Positions 1 through 8,832 of a stretch of DNA of 46,916 nucleotides are shown here, in pieces (position 1 is the first letter of the stretch; every line of letters begins with the position of its first letter). The notes under the pieces were generated by a model. It saw only the letters and a program-made list of their open reading frames with translations. It made no database searches and had not been told where the DNA came from. The position numbers and the translations under genes are program-made. Source of the stretch: DTQF01 sp038874185 (GTDB lineage Archaea > Micrarchaeota > Micrarchaeia > CABMEP01); the NCBI GenBank assembly GCA_038874185.1, contig JAVZCX010000001.1, positions 1 through 46,916 of the forward strand, read 5' to 3'.

Positions 1-309
1 CTTTCAAGCAATTCTGATGCAATAAAGCTAATGCAAAAAACTTTAGACGAATTTATATACAAAATAGAAAGCAAGGAATTGGGTTGGCAATATCTTCTTA
101 GAAAAGACGGATACGAGTGCATAAAGTTGTTTGACAATGCAGGTGAAAACATAATAGACTACAGTTACAGAGATCCGACTCAAAAACCACCAATAACAGT
201 AGAACTCCAGGTCAAAAATATGTTAAACAGATGGATAAGTGGAATGAATAATGAAAAAGAAATAGAATTGAATAAAAAAGATGAAAGTGAAGATGAAAAT
301 ATTGAGTAA
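1..309 (+). CDS. Hypothetical protein, 5' end cut by the window
   Basis: The frame is open from base 1 to a TAA at 307-309, so the gene starts left of the window; the first in-frame ATG is at 31. About 102 residues are visible. The first 75 look like a small globular domain rich in aromatic and charged residues. The last 25 are an acidic and lysine-rich tail (many E, K, D, N) that is probably disordered. There is no signal peptide or membrane segment in the visible part. I do not recognise the family. The next gene lies on the opposite strand 18 bases away, so the two are convergent. Coding is moderately sure; function is unknown. Confidence 0.55.
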   Translation, partial: LSSNSDAIKLMQKTLDEFIYKIESKELGWQYLLRKDGYECIKLFDNAGENIIDYSYRDPTQKPPITVELQVKNMLNRWISGMNNEKEIELNKKDESEDENIE

Positions 310-327
310 TGGCTATTTTTATTCTAT

Positions 328-588
328 TTATTCTATTTTTTTCCATACGCCATTAACATATTCATAAAGAGAACGAGTGGTTGAATCGTATACAATTCCA
401 TTTTTATCTGCAACTTCCTTTTCCCTGTCGATTTGTATTACTGTTTTATTTCTCATCCAATCAAAATGTTTGAACGGATTCGGTTCTATAAGCGGAACTC
501 TCATCTCTTCCTTTTTTCTTTTTTCGCACCAATCGATTACCTCTTTTATCTCTTTTGGTGGAATTCTACTTAATGAATAATCTGCCAT
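328..588 (-). CDS. Hypothetical protein of 86 residues
   Basis: This small soluble protein starts at an ATG (588) preceded by GTGATAAA, the same Shine-Dalgarno pattern seen before many certain genes here, which argues that it is real. The N-terminal half contains an amphipathic helix with a WCEKRKKEE segment. The C-terminal 25 residues (GIVYDSTTRSLYEYVNGVWKKIE) look like a short beta hairpin. There are no membrane segments and no recognisable catalytic motif. It lies 16 bases downstream of the DRG-type GTPase stop-to-start direction reversed, that is, directly after that GTPase in transcription order, and may be co-transcribed with it. The family is not recognised. Confidence 0.6.
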   Translation of the reverse strand: MADYSLSRIPPKEIKEVIDWCEKRKKEEMRVPLIEPNPFKHFDWMRNKTVIQIDREKEVADKNGIVYDSTTRSLYEYVNGVWKKIE

Positions 589-604
589 TTTATCACATTA
601 GTCT

Positions 605-1699
605 TTATTTTTCAGCTATTATTGTAACAATATCTTGATCTTCAACTACGTGATCCAATCCTACCCTTTGATTTGGATATTTAACTGATTTACCATTCAC
701 CAATGCATATTTGAATTTTTCAAGTAATTCTTTATGTATTTTCTGACACACGTCTTTTACGGTAGTTCCTTTTTTAACGATCATAGGTTCTCCAAGCTCC
801 TTTCCTTCTTTTCTTTTTGTATAAATCTGAATGAATCTAAGTTTATCATATACTATATCTTTTAACTTCTCTATATTAATTCCTTTTTCTGCAGAAATCA
901 CGATTATATCCTTTTTGAACTTGTTCTTTACATATTCGGTTATTTTTTTAATTTCATTTTCGGATAACTCATCTGCTTTATTTAATACGATTAATGAAGG
1001 CAGATAAACACATGATTTGCTGACATGATCAATTAATTCATCGAGTGTTATCTGCTTTGGAATTATAACATCTGCATTAAGAATACCAAATGTTTTCAAT
1101 ACGTCCTTTATTGTTTCTTCTTTTAATCCTGGTTTACCATTTATGACTATGCCGCCATACTGTTTTTTGTTTATTTTTATCTCTGGAGGTTCTTTATCCA
1201 TTCTAATATTTGCCTTTTCTAATTCGTCTAATATTGTTTCTATTTTTTCATATCTTTTTGGATCAGTTACAATCATAATCATATCTGCAGCTCTAACCGT
1301 AGAAAGAACCATTTTGCCCATTCCTTTTCCTTCAGCAGCCCCTTCTATGATTCCAGGTATATCAAGAATCTGGATTTTTGCACCTTTATGAATCAAAACA
1401 CCAGGAATCACATCTTTTGTAGTAAACTCCCAAGCTGCAACCTGTGATTTTGTTCCAGTCAGGCGATTGATAAGTGTGGATTTTCCTACGGAAGGAAAGC
1501 CGACCATAACCAAAGTCGCATCTCCTTCTTTTTTTACCATGAAGCCTTTTCCGCCACCACTTTTTTTCGAACCCGCCGCCTTCTCTTTTAATCTTGCTAT
1601 CTTTGCTTTAAGCAGTCCTATATGGTGTTCCGTAGCCTTATTATATTGTGTTCTTGCTATTTCGTCTTCTATTTCTTTTATCTGTTGTTCGATTGTCAT
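605..1699 (-). CDS. DRG-family (Rbg/Obg-like) GTPase with TGS domain
   Basis: This is an archaeal member of the developmentally regulated GTP-binding protein family, which in eukaryotes associates with translating ribosomes. Counted from the upstream GTG of the open frame, the order is an N-terminal helical segment (about 5-45) with the family signature ARTQ-NKATE-HIGLLKAK; a P-loop GFPSVGKST at 70-78; the G3 motif DIPG at 116-119; NKAD at 243-246; SAEKG at about 272; and a C-terminal TGS domain from about 293 to 367. The 364-residue length is normal. I start it at the ATG at 1699, since the sequence just upstream reads GTGATTAGA and serves better as a ribosome binding site than as a GTG start. 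The likely role is ribosome-linked GTP hydrolysis; the partner protein is not in the window. Confidence 0.93.
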   Translation of the reverse strand: MTIEQQIKEIEDEIARTQYNKATEHHIGLLKAKIARLKEKAAGSKKSGGGKGFMVKKEGDATLVMVGFPSVGKSTLINRLTGTKSQVAAWEFTTKDVIPGVLIHKGAKIQILDIPGIIEGAAEGKGMGKMVLSTVRAADMIMIVTDPKRYEKIETILDELEKANIRMDKEPPEIKINKKQYGGIVINGKPGLKEETIKDVLKTFGILNADVIIPKQITLDELIDHVSKSCVYLPSLIVLNKADELSENEIKKITEYVKNKFKKDIIVISAEKGINIEKLKDIVYDKLRFIQIYTKRKEGKELGEPMIVKKGTTVKDVCQKIHKELLEKFKYALVNGKSVKYPNQRVGLDHVVEDQDIVTIIAEK

Positions 1700-1734
1700 T
1701 CTAATCACTTGAATGAAAATGCAAAATAGAATTC

Positions 1735-4020
1735 TTATTGTTGCGTCTGTTCTTTTTGTATCTGGCTGGTTTGGCGGAGTTCTTCTTTAACAAGATTTGG
1801 AAATATTACCGCCCATTCTTTTTCTAGATCAGAGTAATCAATTTCTCCATTTTCCTTTTCTTTCTCTTTCATTAGTTTTCTAAGTGATGCATTTGCTTTA
1901 AGTACGAACCCTATTTCCCTTAGCATTGGATTATCTGCTTCTAAAGATGCTTTGTATATTTGGGAATAAACTTTTCCTTTCATGAATGCTTCTAACATAT
2001 ATTGTTCTGGAGAGATTCCAGTATCTGCAGCCCTTCTTTCTAATGCTGGAGGTATGAATTTAATATCTATTTCTTTCTCAAGTTTGCCTACATCAATATT
2101 TTCAATTGTCCATTGGCTTGCTTCTGGATTCTTTATGAACTGGCAATCAAGTCTTGAATTTGCGATATTAGATCCCCTAGTAAATGAAAATGTTTCTATA
2201 AATTTTCTTTCCACAGGCTCTGATTCGTATGCCTTCTTTATAATTCTATACAATCTTTCTTTTCTTCCGAATCTAAATTTATGCATGAATGTATATCTGT
2301 CTGTTGCAAACATTGATGCAGCAGGAATTCCAAATACTAGCTCTAATCTGTCTTGCACATCTCTTAAACTTTCAGCATGGAAATTGTAGAGTAAAAATAC
2401 TCCTGGTTGTGTGTTTAAAAGATTGATAATACCTTGTACAGCAGTTCTTGATCTAAGTTCATTAATTATTACCGCTGCTTCACCCATTCTTAGCAATGCA
2501 GAAGTCATCTTTACAATTGACAATGCAGTTCTTTCTTCCTCTTCCTCTGCAACCTTTGCAGAACCTATATGGAATCCATATTTTCTGTAAGCTCTAGTGG
2601 GAATTTCTTCTATATCCTGTACTGGAATTATTCTCTTCTTTGTTCCAATCGCAGTTATCTTTGCAGCAGTAAATGAAGTTTTACCGCATCCCTTTATTCC
2701 CATTACACCTTCAGATGTTCCAAGTGAAACCATTACATCGTCATATCCGCAGAAAAATGCAGACATTGAATTGTAATGGAGATACTGCGAGTAGGTGAAT
2801 GGAGTAGGTTTCATAATTCTAAATGCGCCTTGAAGCTCACCGAATGTTGCAGGCGGTCCCTGCAGATGACATCTCATATTAATTCTATTTAGCATCAAAT
2901 CTATCAACGGATTTCTTTCATCAAGTTTCTTTCCTAGCTTAGCTCCAAGTGTTGCATTAAGGAACGCATATTCAAGGAGCTGTCTATTGTATCTGTATTG
3001 GGTGTGGCAGGTTCCATGATAAACATGCTCAAGATAGAGAGGAGAGTTTTCAGCATCTATATAAATATCAGTTATGTTGTTTTGGTCAAGTGCAAGGTTC
3101 TCAAGGGGAGCACCCAATCCAAGCGTCCAATTAACAGTTTCTTTTGCCATTACCAATGCTTGCTCTTGAGTTATAGGTATTTTGTTCATTGCAGCAGTAT
3201 CCAGATAATATTGCCTGTATTCGAGAAGTTTCTTATCGTACAAAGCTGCATAGTCAAGAACACCAGTTATTTGCTGCATGTTTGCAGCTATGTATTGCCT
3301 CATTAATTTTTTGAGCGGATCTGGAAGGTTTTGAAGAATATCGTTTTTCTGCACATACATGTTGGCTTCTTTTCCAGGAAGCTCGTAAATCTCAACCTTC
3401 CAACTGTATGGTAAATCATATTTTGCAGTTTTAGCTTCGATCAGCTTTGCATTCTGCGGAAGCTCGAGCGAAATTGTTTCAACGAAAGCAGCGCTTCTCA
3501 TCTCAGCAAATTGCAGAAACACACTTCTCATATCTCCAAATTGCTTTGTAAGAGAATACATCTTTGTCTTTCTTAACGCATCCAACGTATTAAGGAGTAT
3601 TGTTCCAAATCTTCTATATCCTTCAAGAAAAACTCCTCTTGTAGGCTCTGGCTCTTTGTATTCCATTATCTTTTGTTCTGCAATCAATGGATTTTGGTAG
3701 AGTGAATCTAAAACTTCTTTAAGCACTTTCTTTCTTACAGTATAATAATCATCCTCTTTTCTTCCAAAAGAATCAGGATTTAACGTTATCAATTCAACCT
3801 GCCTTATAAGCGAGACATATTCCTTAATAACCTGAGTCTTTTGTTCGTCAAATTCAATTATCATTTCTTCTTCGTATCTTATCCTGTCGAATTCAACATC
3901 GGTTACTAATGCCAATTGTTTTAGCTGACTGTTGATGCAGTCAGGACTGAATAATTCATATGGACTTGCTATTGAGTCCATGATTGCTACTCTGTTTTGT
4001 ATTCCGCGATAGATGCACAT
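1735..4020 (-). CDS. Divergent type II/IV secretion (TadA/VirB11-like) ATPase, second pilus motor
   Basis: This 761-residue protein has a secretion-ATPase core in its second half. The Walker A motif GIKGCGKTS is at 441-449, an acidic segment VQDIEEI at 467-473, the degenerate Walker B IINELRS at 518-524, and a His-box-like NFHAES at 546-551. These are recognisable but divergent counterparts of the canonical motifs in the neighbour at 4074-5996 (GEVRSPDE, TTFHADS). The N-terminal 300 residues are helical and match nothing I know. Key Lys447, the glutamates and the His are kept, so it may still hydrolyse ATP. It is divergent from the canonical pilus ATPase across 53 bases. It could be a second motor, a regulator, or power a different assembly. 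Confidence 0.82.
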   Translation of the reverse strand: MCIYRGIQNRVAIMDSIASPYELFSPDCINSQLKQLALVTDVEFDRIRYEEEMIIEFDEQKTQVIKEYVSLIRQVELITLNPDSFGRKEDDYYTVRKKVLKEVLDSLYQNPLIAEQKIMEYKEPEPTRGVFLEGYRRFGTILLNTLDALRKTKMYSLTKQFGDMRSVFLQFAEMRSAAFVETISLELPQNAKLIEAKTAKYDLPYSWKVEIYELPGKEANMYVQKNDILQNLPDPLKKLMRQYIAANMQQITGVLDYAALYDKKLLEYRQYYLDTAAMNKIPITQEQALVMAKETVNWTLGLGAPLENLALDQNNITDIYIDAENSPLYLEHVYHGTCHTQYRYNRQLLEYAFLNATLGAKLGKKLDERNPLIDLMLNRINMRCHLQGPPATFGELQGAFRIMKPTPFTYSQYLHYNSMSAFFCGYDDVMVSLGTSEGVMGIKGCGKTSFTAAKITAIGTKKRIIPVQDIEEIPTRAYRKYGFHIGSAKVAEEEEERTALSIVKMTSALLRMGEAAVIINELRSRTAVQGIINLLNTQPGVFLLYNFHAESLRDVQDRLELVFGIPAASMFATDRYTFMHKFRFGRKERLYRIIKKAYESEPVERKFIETFSFTRGSNIANSRLDCQFIKNPEASQWTIENIDVGKLEKEIDIKFIPPALERRAADTGISPEQYMLEAFMKGKVYSQIYKASLEADNPMLREIGFVLKANASLRKLMKEKEKENGEIDYSDLEKEWAVIFPNLVKEELRQTSQIQKEQTQQ

Positions 4021-4073
4021 GATTTAAATATTATTAGAAATGCTTAAAAATACAATTACTCTAATGATATTTT
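4021..4073. promoter_or_regulatory. Bidirectional promoter between the two pilus ATPase genes
   Basis: Only 53 bases separate the two divergent start codons. A TATA-like CTTAAAAATA lies at 4043-4052, with its centre about 27 bases from both start codons. Archaeal TATA boxes sit about 25-27 bases before the transcription start, so both messages would be leaderless or nearly so. Neither start has a convincing Shine-Dalgarno sequence, which fits. That one element serves both directions is inference. Confidence 0.5.
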
Positions 4074-5996
4074 ATGATAAAGACGAAAATTGATAGGATC
4101 GCTTCTTTAATAAAGGAGAAGCCGATGTCTTTAAAGGATTTGTCTTCTCAGTTGGATTTAAACCAAGAAATAATTGAGATTGTTGGAAGAAATCTTGAGA
4201 CAAGAGGGATAATGCGATTGGATTACCCTGCTGTAGGTTCACCGGTTTTATCTCTTGTAAAAGTTCTAGATGAAAAACATGAATCAATACCTACTTCTTT
4301 CGATGAAAAGTATTCATTTGATGTCAATGGAGTGGATGTAACTATCTACATTTATAGAGACCAAGAAAGAAGGCCATTTTATCATGTGGTTTATAGCGAA
4401 CCTGCACCATACACTCTGGAGTTTCTAAGATCATTAGAACCAGAGATATCGAGAGATATCCCACTTGATACAAGTTACTTTTTAACTCCAGAAAGGATGC
4501 AGGCATACCTTCCAACAATATATAACAAAATAAAGGATAAATTGTCAGTCTATTTCGGAGAGCACTTGGATCAATTGGCAGGATATACATTTATTAATAT
4601 GTATGGAATGAGAGAGCTTGAAATCTTAATGGGCGATGAAAATCTTGAAGAAATCTCCGTAAACACTTCAGTTATTCCTATTTCAGTTTACCATAGAAAC
4701 TATGGATGGATGAAGACAAATCTTAAATTTAAAGACGAAGAGGAAATCGCAAATATCGCATCTCAAATTGCAAGAAGAGTAGGACAACAGATTACTATTG
4801 CAAACCCAATATTAGATGCTTTCTTAACAACTGGTGACAGAGCAACTGCAACCCTCTTCCCGGCTTCTACAAAAGGAAATACAATTACTATTAGAAAATT
4901 TGCAAAAGAACCATGGACAGTTACTAAATTCATTGCAAACCATACTCTTTCTGTTGATATGGCTGCATTGCTATGGCAGGCTGTGCATTATGAGATGAAC
5001 GTTATAGCAACTGGAGGAACTGCAAGCGGAAAAACAAGTCTTCTTAACATCATGATGCAGCTGTCTCCACCATATCAAAGAATAGTTTCGATTGAAGAGA
5101 CAAGAGAGATCGCACTTCCTGAGCATATATGGAACTGGGTTCCTCTTCTTGTAAGGGAAGGAGGTCCATCTCTTGAAATGGAAAAAGTTAGGATATCAAT
5201 GGCAGATCTCTTAATAACTTCGTTAAGAATGAGGCCGGATAGAATAATCTTAGGTGAAGTCAGATCTCCAGATGAGGCAAAAGTTCTATTTGATGCAATG
5301 CATACAGGACACAGCGTCTCCACAACATTCCATGCAGATTCAGCAAACCAACTTCTTAAGCGTATGCTAGAGCCGCCGTTTTCAATCCATGCAACAGAAG
5401 TCGAATCTATTCATTTAATTGTTGTACAGCACAGAGACAGAAGAAGAAATCTAAGAAGAACATTTGAAATATCTGAAATTTCACCTGGTTTAGAAGGTAC
5501 TTTGTCAACAAATAGATTATATATCTGGAGACCAAGAACAGACAAATTTGAAGAGATAAACAAACCTAGAAGATATATTGAGGATATAAACGTTTATACT
5601 GGAATGACTGAAAAGGAAATTTACGATGATCTAGAAGAGAGAAAGCAGATTTTAAACTGGATGGTAAGACAGAAGTATTTTGATATCTTGCAGATCAGCG
5701 AGGTTGCAAAGGCATATTACAATACGCCAGATGTGCTTTATAGGGCTGTTGAAAAAGACAAAGAGCTAGAAGGTGTTCCAAAACCAAAACATCTGTTTGA
5801 AGCTCCAACCCTTTCTACTTTCAAGGCAGTTTCAAATGAAGAGATAAATGTAAAGGAAGAATCCAAACCAATCTCGCTAAATAAAATACCAGAAGTAGAA
5901 TTTTCTGCTTCAGAAGTTCTCAAAACGCTTACAGAAGAGATAGAAAAGGCAAAGGCAGAGAAGAGGAGCAAGAAACCAAAAGGAAAGAAAAGATGA
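4074..5996 (+). CDS. Archaeal type IV pilus/type II secretion ATPase (TadA/GspE-like)
   Basis: This is the hexameric motor ATPase that drives pilin insertion into the filament from the cytoplasm. The 640 residues begin with a winged-helix-like domain (about 1-50), then the N-terminal secretion-ATPase domain, then the core: Walker A ATGGTASGKTS at 312-322, the acidic box SIEETREI at 339-346, Walker B DRIILGEVRSPDEA at 389-402 and His box TTFHADS at 417-423. All catalytic positions are canonical. The C-terminal 60 residues are lysine- and serine-rich and probably flexible. It heads an apparent operon with the two membrane platform genes that follow at 6022 and 6984. It resembles an archaellum ArlI or a general pilus ATPase, but no archaellin or other arl gene is present, so a pilus role is preferred. 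Confidence 0.95.
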   Translation: MIKTKIDRIASLIKEKPMSLKDLSSQLDLNQEIIEIVGRNLETRGIMRLDYPAVGSPVLSLVKVLDEKHESIPTSFDEKYSFDVNGVDVTIYIYRDQERRPFYHVVYSEPAPYTLEFLRSLEPEISRDIPLDTSYFLTPERMQAYLPTIYNKIKDKLSVYFGEHLDQLAGYTFINMYGMRELEILMGDENLEEISVNTSVIPISVYHRNYGWMKTNLKFKDEEEIANIASQIARRVGQQITIANPILDAFLTTGDRATATLFPASTKGNTITIRKFAKEPWTVTKFIANHTLSVDMAALLWQAVHYEMNVIATGGTASGKTSLLNIMMQLSPPYQRIVSIEETREIALPEHIWNWVPLLVREGGPSLEMEKVRISMADLLITSLRMRPDRIILGEVRSPDEAKVLFDAMHTGHSVSTTFHADSANQLLKRMLEPPFSIHATEVESIHLIVVQHRDRRRNLRRTFEISEISPGLEGTLSTNRLYIWRPRTDKFEEINKPRRYIEDINVYTGMTEKEIYDDLEERKQILNWMVRQKYFDILQISEVAKAYYNTPDVLYRAVEKDKELEGVPKPKHLFEAPTLSTFKAVSNEEINVKEESKPISLNKIPEVEFSASEVLKTLTEEIEKAKAEKRSKKPKGKKR

Positions 5997-6021
5997 TTTG
6001 AATTTATTAGAGGGATAACCG

Positions 6022-6987
6022 ATGCTTGCAAAAAAGAAAAATATCGATGAAAATAAAGGCAAATCATCAATTAAATCATTAAATTCAGAGATTCAAAAAG
6101 AAAACCATTCTGAAGTCTACATACCTATTCAATTAGTTCCAACAGAGAAAGCAAAATATGGAAGATTCCTGCTTCCACTTGCAAGGCTTTTATTGACTCC
6201 TTCAAAGAAAAAAGAGATTGAAAAGGCCTACCTCGTCGGTGAGCCTGATTATATAATGGTTGCATTCCTCTTATCCTCTCTTGTCTGGGCTTTGTTCTTT
6301 TCAGCCATGGTATTTGTATTGCAAATTCTGATAGCATTTGAAACACCAGAATCTGCAGCCCCCCTTTCAATAACAACATTTGTGATTTCATTTCTTTTCT
6401 TTTTTTATTTGCATTATATTTATCCAGGGATTCTCGCAAGAAAAGTTGCGGAAACCACTGAATTCGAACTTTTATATGTTCTTAGAGAAATGTGGATAGA
6501 TTCGACATCTGGTGTACCATTATATAATATACTTGTGAATGTTGCAAGAGCAGGATACGGACCAATTTCAAGAGATATAGACGCTGCAGTTCGAGAAATC
6601 AATACTGGGGAAAGAGATGTAAATGCATTAGAAAAAGTAGCGCAGAAAACAAGCTCAGAAAGCTTCAAGAGGATTTTATGGCATCTGTCCTCATCAATGC
6701 GAACCGGAGTCGGATTAACTCTCGCATTGGAAAATTCTATAAATATGCTTTCATCAGAACAATTGAGGAAAATAAGGGAATACGGCGCTTCTTTAAATTT
6801 CTATTTGCTACTTTATTTGTTATTCGCAGCAGTGATACCATCGATTGTAATAACATTTTTTGCTATACTTTCTGCATTTGGCATATTTCCAATAACATTT
6901 GATCTATTATTTGCTTTAGTTATTTTATCATCTTTATTCCAAGTTGTATTGATAGGTTTAATGAGGGCAGGGAGACCTGCAATATGA
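6022..6987 (+). CDS. Type II secretion F-domain membrane protein (TadB-like pilus platform)
   Basis: This 321-residue integral membrane protein should form half of the inner-membrane platform turned by the ATPase upstream. It has a soluble N-terminus of about 70 residues, two membrane segments near 76-97 and 115-136, then a cytoplasmic T2SSF domain (about 145-250, with the characteristic LLYVLREMWIDSTSGVPLYN helix). Two more membrane segments lie near 260-285 and 293-313. It starts 25 bases after the ATPase stop, with an AGAGGG ribosome binding site. Its stop overlaps the start of the next platform gene by four bases. Archaeal platform proteins often carry two F domains in one chain; here they are split into two genes. 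Confidence 0.88.
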   Translation: MLAKKKNIDENKGKSSIKSLNSEIQKENHSEVYIPIQLVPTEKAKYGRFLLPLARLLLTPSKKKEIEKAYLVGEPDYIMVAFLLSSLVWALFFSAMVFVLQILIAFETPESAAPLSITTFVISFLFFFYLHYIYPGILARKVAETTEFELLYVLREMWIDSTSGVPLYNILVNVARAGYGPISRDIDAAVREINTGERDVNALEKVAQKTSSESFKRILWHLSSSMRTGVGLTLALENSINMLSSEQLRKIREYGASLNFYLLLYLLFAAVIPSIVITFFAILSAFGIFPITFDLLFALVILSSLFQVVLIGLMRAGRPAI

Positions 6988-8036
6988 GAAGGGGTTGTAT
7001 GATATTTAGCAATCTGTTAAAAAATTTAGAAGACAGAGTACCAGCATATATTAAAAATAAGATTCAAGAATTGCTGTCATATGCAGGAGAGGAGGAAGCG
7101 CCAGAATCTTGGTTTATAAAGAATTCAATAGTTTCATTGCTCTTTGGCCTTGCATTTCTCTCTGCACCAACCATATTCTTTAGTTATCTATCTGAAGCAG
7201 GCTTGAATCCTGCAGAGACAAGATTTCTCATATTCTCTTTTATAATTGGATTGACTGCATTCATTGTTTATTGGATATTTGTTTTTTCAGCATTGTATCT
7301 TAAAATAGAATATAGAAAAAGAAGAACAAATGATATATTACCTGATTTTCTTTCAAGCGTTGCAATGAATATAAGGGCAGGAATGGAACCGATATCAGCG
7401 CTCTATGTTTCTTTAAGGCCTGATTTCGATCCAATAACATCTGAAATGATGAAGATAAGATCTTTGGCTATCGGATCAAAATCAATATTGGATCAGCTGT
7501 CGTATCTTAATTCTAAGATTGATTCCAATGCACTTAAAAGAACAGTTGCAATTATAGATAGAGCATCAAGATCTGGAGGGGAATTAGGAAGACTGTTGCT
7601 CTCTGTAGCTGATGATTTAAGAGATACAAATAGAGTACAGAAAGAATTAGAGACCTCAACAAGAGGATATGTATATTTCATTTCATTCCTTACTATATTG
7701 GGAATTCCATTGCTTCTTTCTGTTTCATCAGTTTTCATTAGCGCAACCGCAAAACAAAGCCAACAGTTTACTGGGGGATTCGGCGGTTTGATAAGTGTAA
7801 TTCCAATATCAAATGTAGTCACTTCCCAAACTTTAGATCCGTCATCAGTTTTAATCATATTCATAATTCTCATATCTATAGGTGCTATCTCTGCTTCACT
7901 TATGTTGGGTGTATTGTGGCACGGAGAGGTAAAGCAAGGATTTAGATATTCAATAATATTATTACCCTTAGCCATCATTGCATTTTTAATATTTAGATCT
8001 GCTATGTCCTCTCTAATCGCATCTTTTGGAATCTAA
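6984..8036 (+). CDS. Type II secretion F-domain membrane protein (TadC-like pilus platform)
   Basis: This is the second platform subunit, 350 residues with the same topology as its upstream neighbour. A short cytoplasmic N-terminus is followed by membrane segments near 48-72 and 80-107. A T2SSF domain then starts at about 118 (DILPDFLSSVAMNIRAGMEPISALY), and C-terminal membrane segments lie near 225-250, 288-312 and 322-345. The ATGA overlap with the previous gene indicates translational coupling. An alternative ATG at 6999 follows AAGGGGTTGT and could be the true start, which would shorten the protein by five residues. It probably pairs with the 6022-6987 protein to make the full platform. 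Confidence 0.88.
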   Translation: MRRGCMIFSNLLKNLEDRVPAYIKNKIQELLSYAGEEEAPESWFIKNSIVSLLFGLAFLSAPTIFFSYLSEAGLNPAETRFLIFSFIIGLTAFIVYWIFVFSALYLKIEYRKRRTNDILPDFLSSVAMNIRAGMEPISALYVSLRPDFDPITSEMMKIRSLAIGSKSILDQLSYLNSKIDSNALKRTVAIIDRASRSGGELGRLLLSVADDLRDTNRVQKELETSTRGYVYFISFLTILGIPLLLSVSSVFISATAKQSQQFTGGFGGLISVIPISNVVTSQTLDPSSVLIIFIILISIGAISASLMLGVLWHGEVKQGFRYSIILLPLAIIAFLIFRSAMSSLIASFGI

Positions 8037-8043
8037 AAAAAGA

Positions 8044-8131
8044 TTTTTATATCTTGCATTATAATCATAATAATCAGTAACAACATATCGTTAAAAATAT
8101 TGCGATATGTTTGGAAAATTAATTGAGGTGG
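8044..8131 (+). promoter_or_regulatory. Promoter, inverted repeat and ribosome binding site of the major pilin
   Basis: A TATA-like TTTTTATAT lies at 8044-8052. Downstream is a perfect 7-bp inverted repeat, CATATCG at 8084-8090 and CGATATG at 8103-8109, with a 12-base AT-rich loop. The ribosome binding site GAGGTGG at 8125-8131 lies four bases before the pilin ATG. Initiation about 25 bases after the TATA box would give a leader of roughly 60 bases carrying the hairpin. This suggests that the pilin is expressed separately from the motor and platform genes. Confidence 0.45.
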
Positions 8132-8135
8132 ATAT

Positions 8136-8615
8136 ATGTTTGGAAAGAAAAAAGGTCAAGCAACTATAGAATATTTGGTTTTGCTTGCAGTGGCAATAAT
8201 AATTGCACTGGTAATCTTTGCATTTATGGGATGGATACCAGGCTTTGCAGGTAGCCTAAAGGAGAGACAAGTTAAACTCTACTGGTCTTCTCAATACCCA
8301 ATCCAGATAAGAGAATACAAGTTTTTCAACGATAGTAATAATGGTAATTTGACATTACAAGTACAAAATGCTGCTGACTATCAAATAAATATAATCGGTT
8401 TTTCAGCAGGTAATGTTTCAAATAATACAACATATCTACTCTTACCTGGCGAAACGAAAGTAATTTCATATATATTAGGTTCTTATACTAACTTCTGTCA
8501 AAAAATCGGGGATCCATACGAATTAACCAACATAAAAATAAATTATACAATTGTTAATGGAATTGAAAATATGTCAGAAGTCGGCGATAGACCACTTGTA
8601 GGAACCTGCCAGTAA
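8136..8615 (+). CDS. Major-pilin-like protein with class III signal peptide
   Basis: This 159-residue type IV pilin candidate begins MFGKKKGQATIEYLVLLAV. KKKG followed by QATIEYL is the archaeal class III signal: prepilin peptidase should cut after Gly7, leaving Gln at position 1 and the conserved Glu at position 5 of the mature protein, followed by a hydrophobic stretch to about residue 30 that packs in the filament core. The rest is a Thr/Asn-rich, beta-predicted head with several N-x-S/T sites that could be glycosylated, and two cysteines (near residues 120 and 158). Its position directly after the ATPase and platform genes supports a structural subunit. No prepilin peptidase gene is in the window. 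Confidence 0.9.
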   Translation: MFGKKKGQATIEYLVLLAVAIIIALVIFAFMGWIPGFAGSLKERQVKLYWSSQYPIQIREYKFFNDSNNGNLTLQVQNAADYQINIIGFSAGNVSNNTTYLLLPGETKVISYILGSYTNFCQKIGDPYELTNIKINYTIVNGIENMSEVGDRPLVGTCQ

Positions 8616-8832
8616 ATTAGTTAATCTTTTATTTTTTATTTATTTCTTATTCTTTTTCTTTAATTTCTTTTATTTTTTGTATGTTTATACGTTCTGATTT
8701 TAATATAATTAAATTTTAATTATCTTATTAGCTCACGATTTTGGATTGGATCACTATTAATTCTTTAATTCTTTTTACTTTTTTATAGCTAGCTAGTTAT
8801 TTTAGTCATTATTTCATTGTTCATCTTTTTTT
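8616..8832 (+). terminator. T-rich spacer after the pilin gene
   Basis: Several T tracts follow the pilin stop within 80 bases (about 8626-8682), as in archaeal oligo-T terminators. The pilin and the coiled-coil gene on the other strand are convergent here. No open frame or RNA gene was seen in the remaining AT-rich sequence. Confidence 0.4.
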
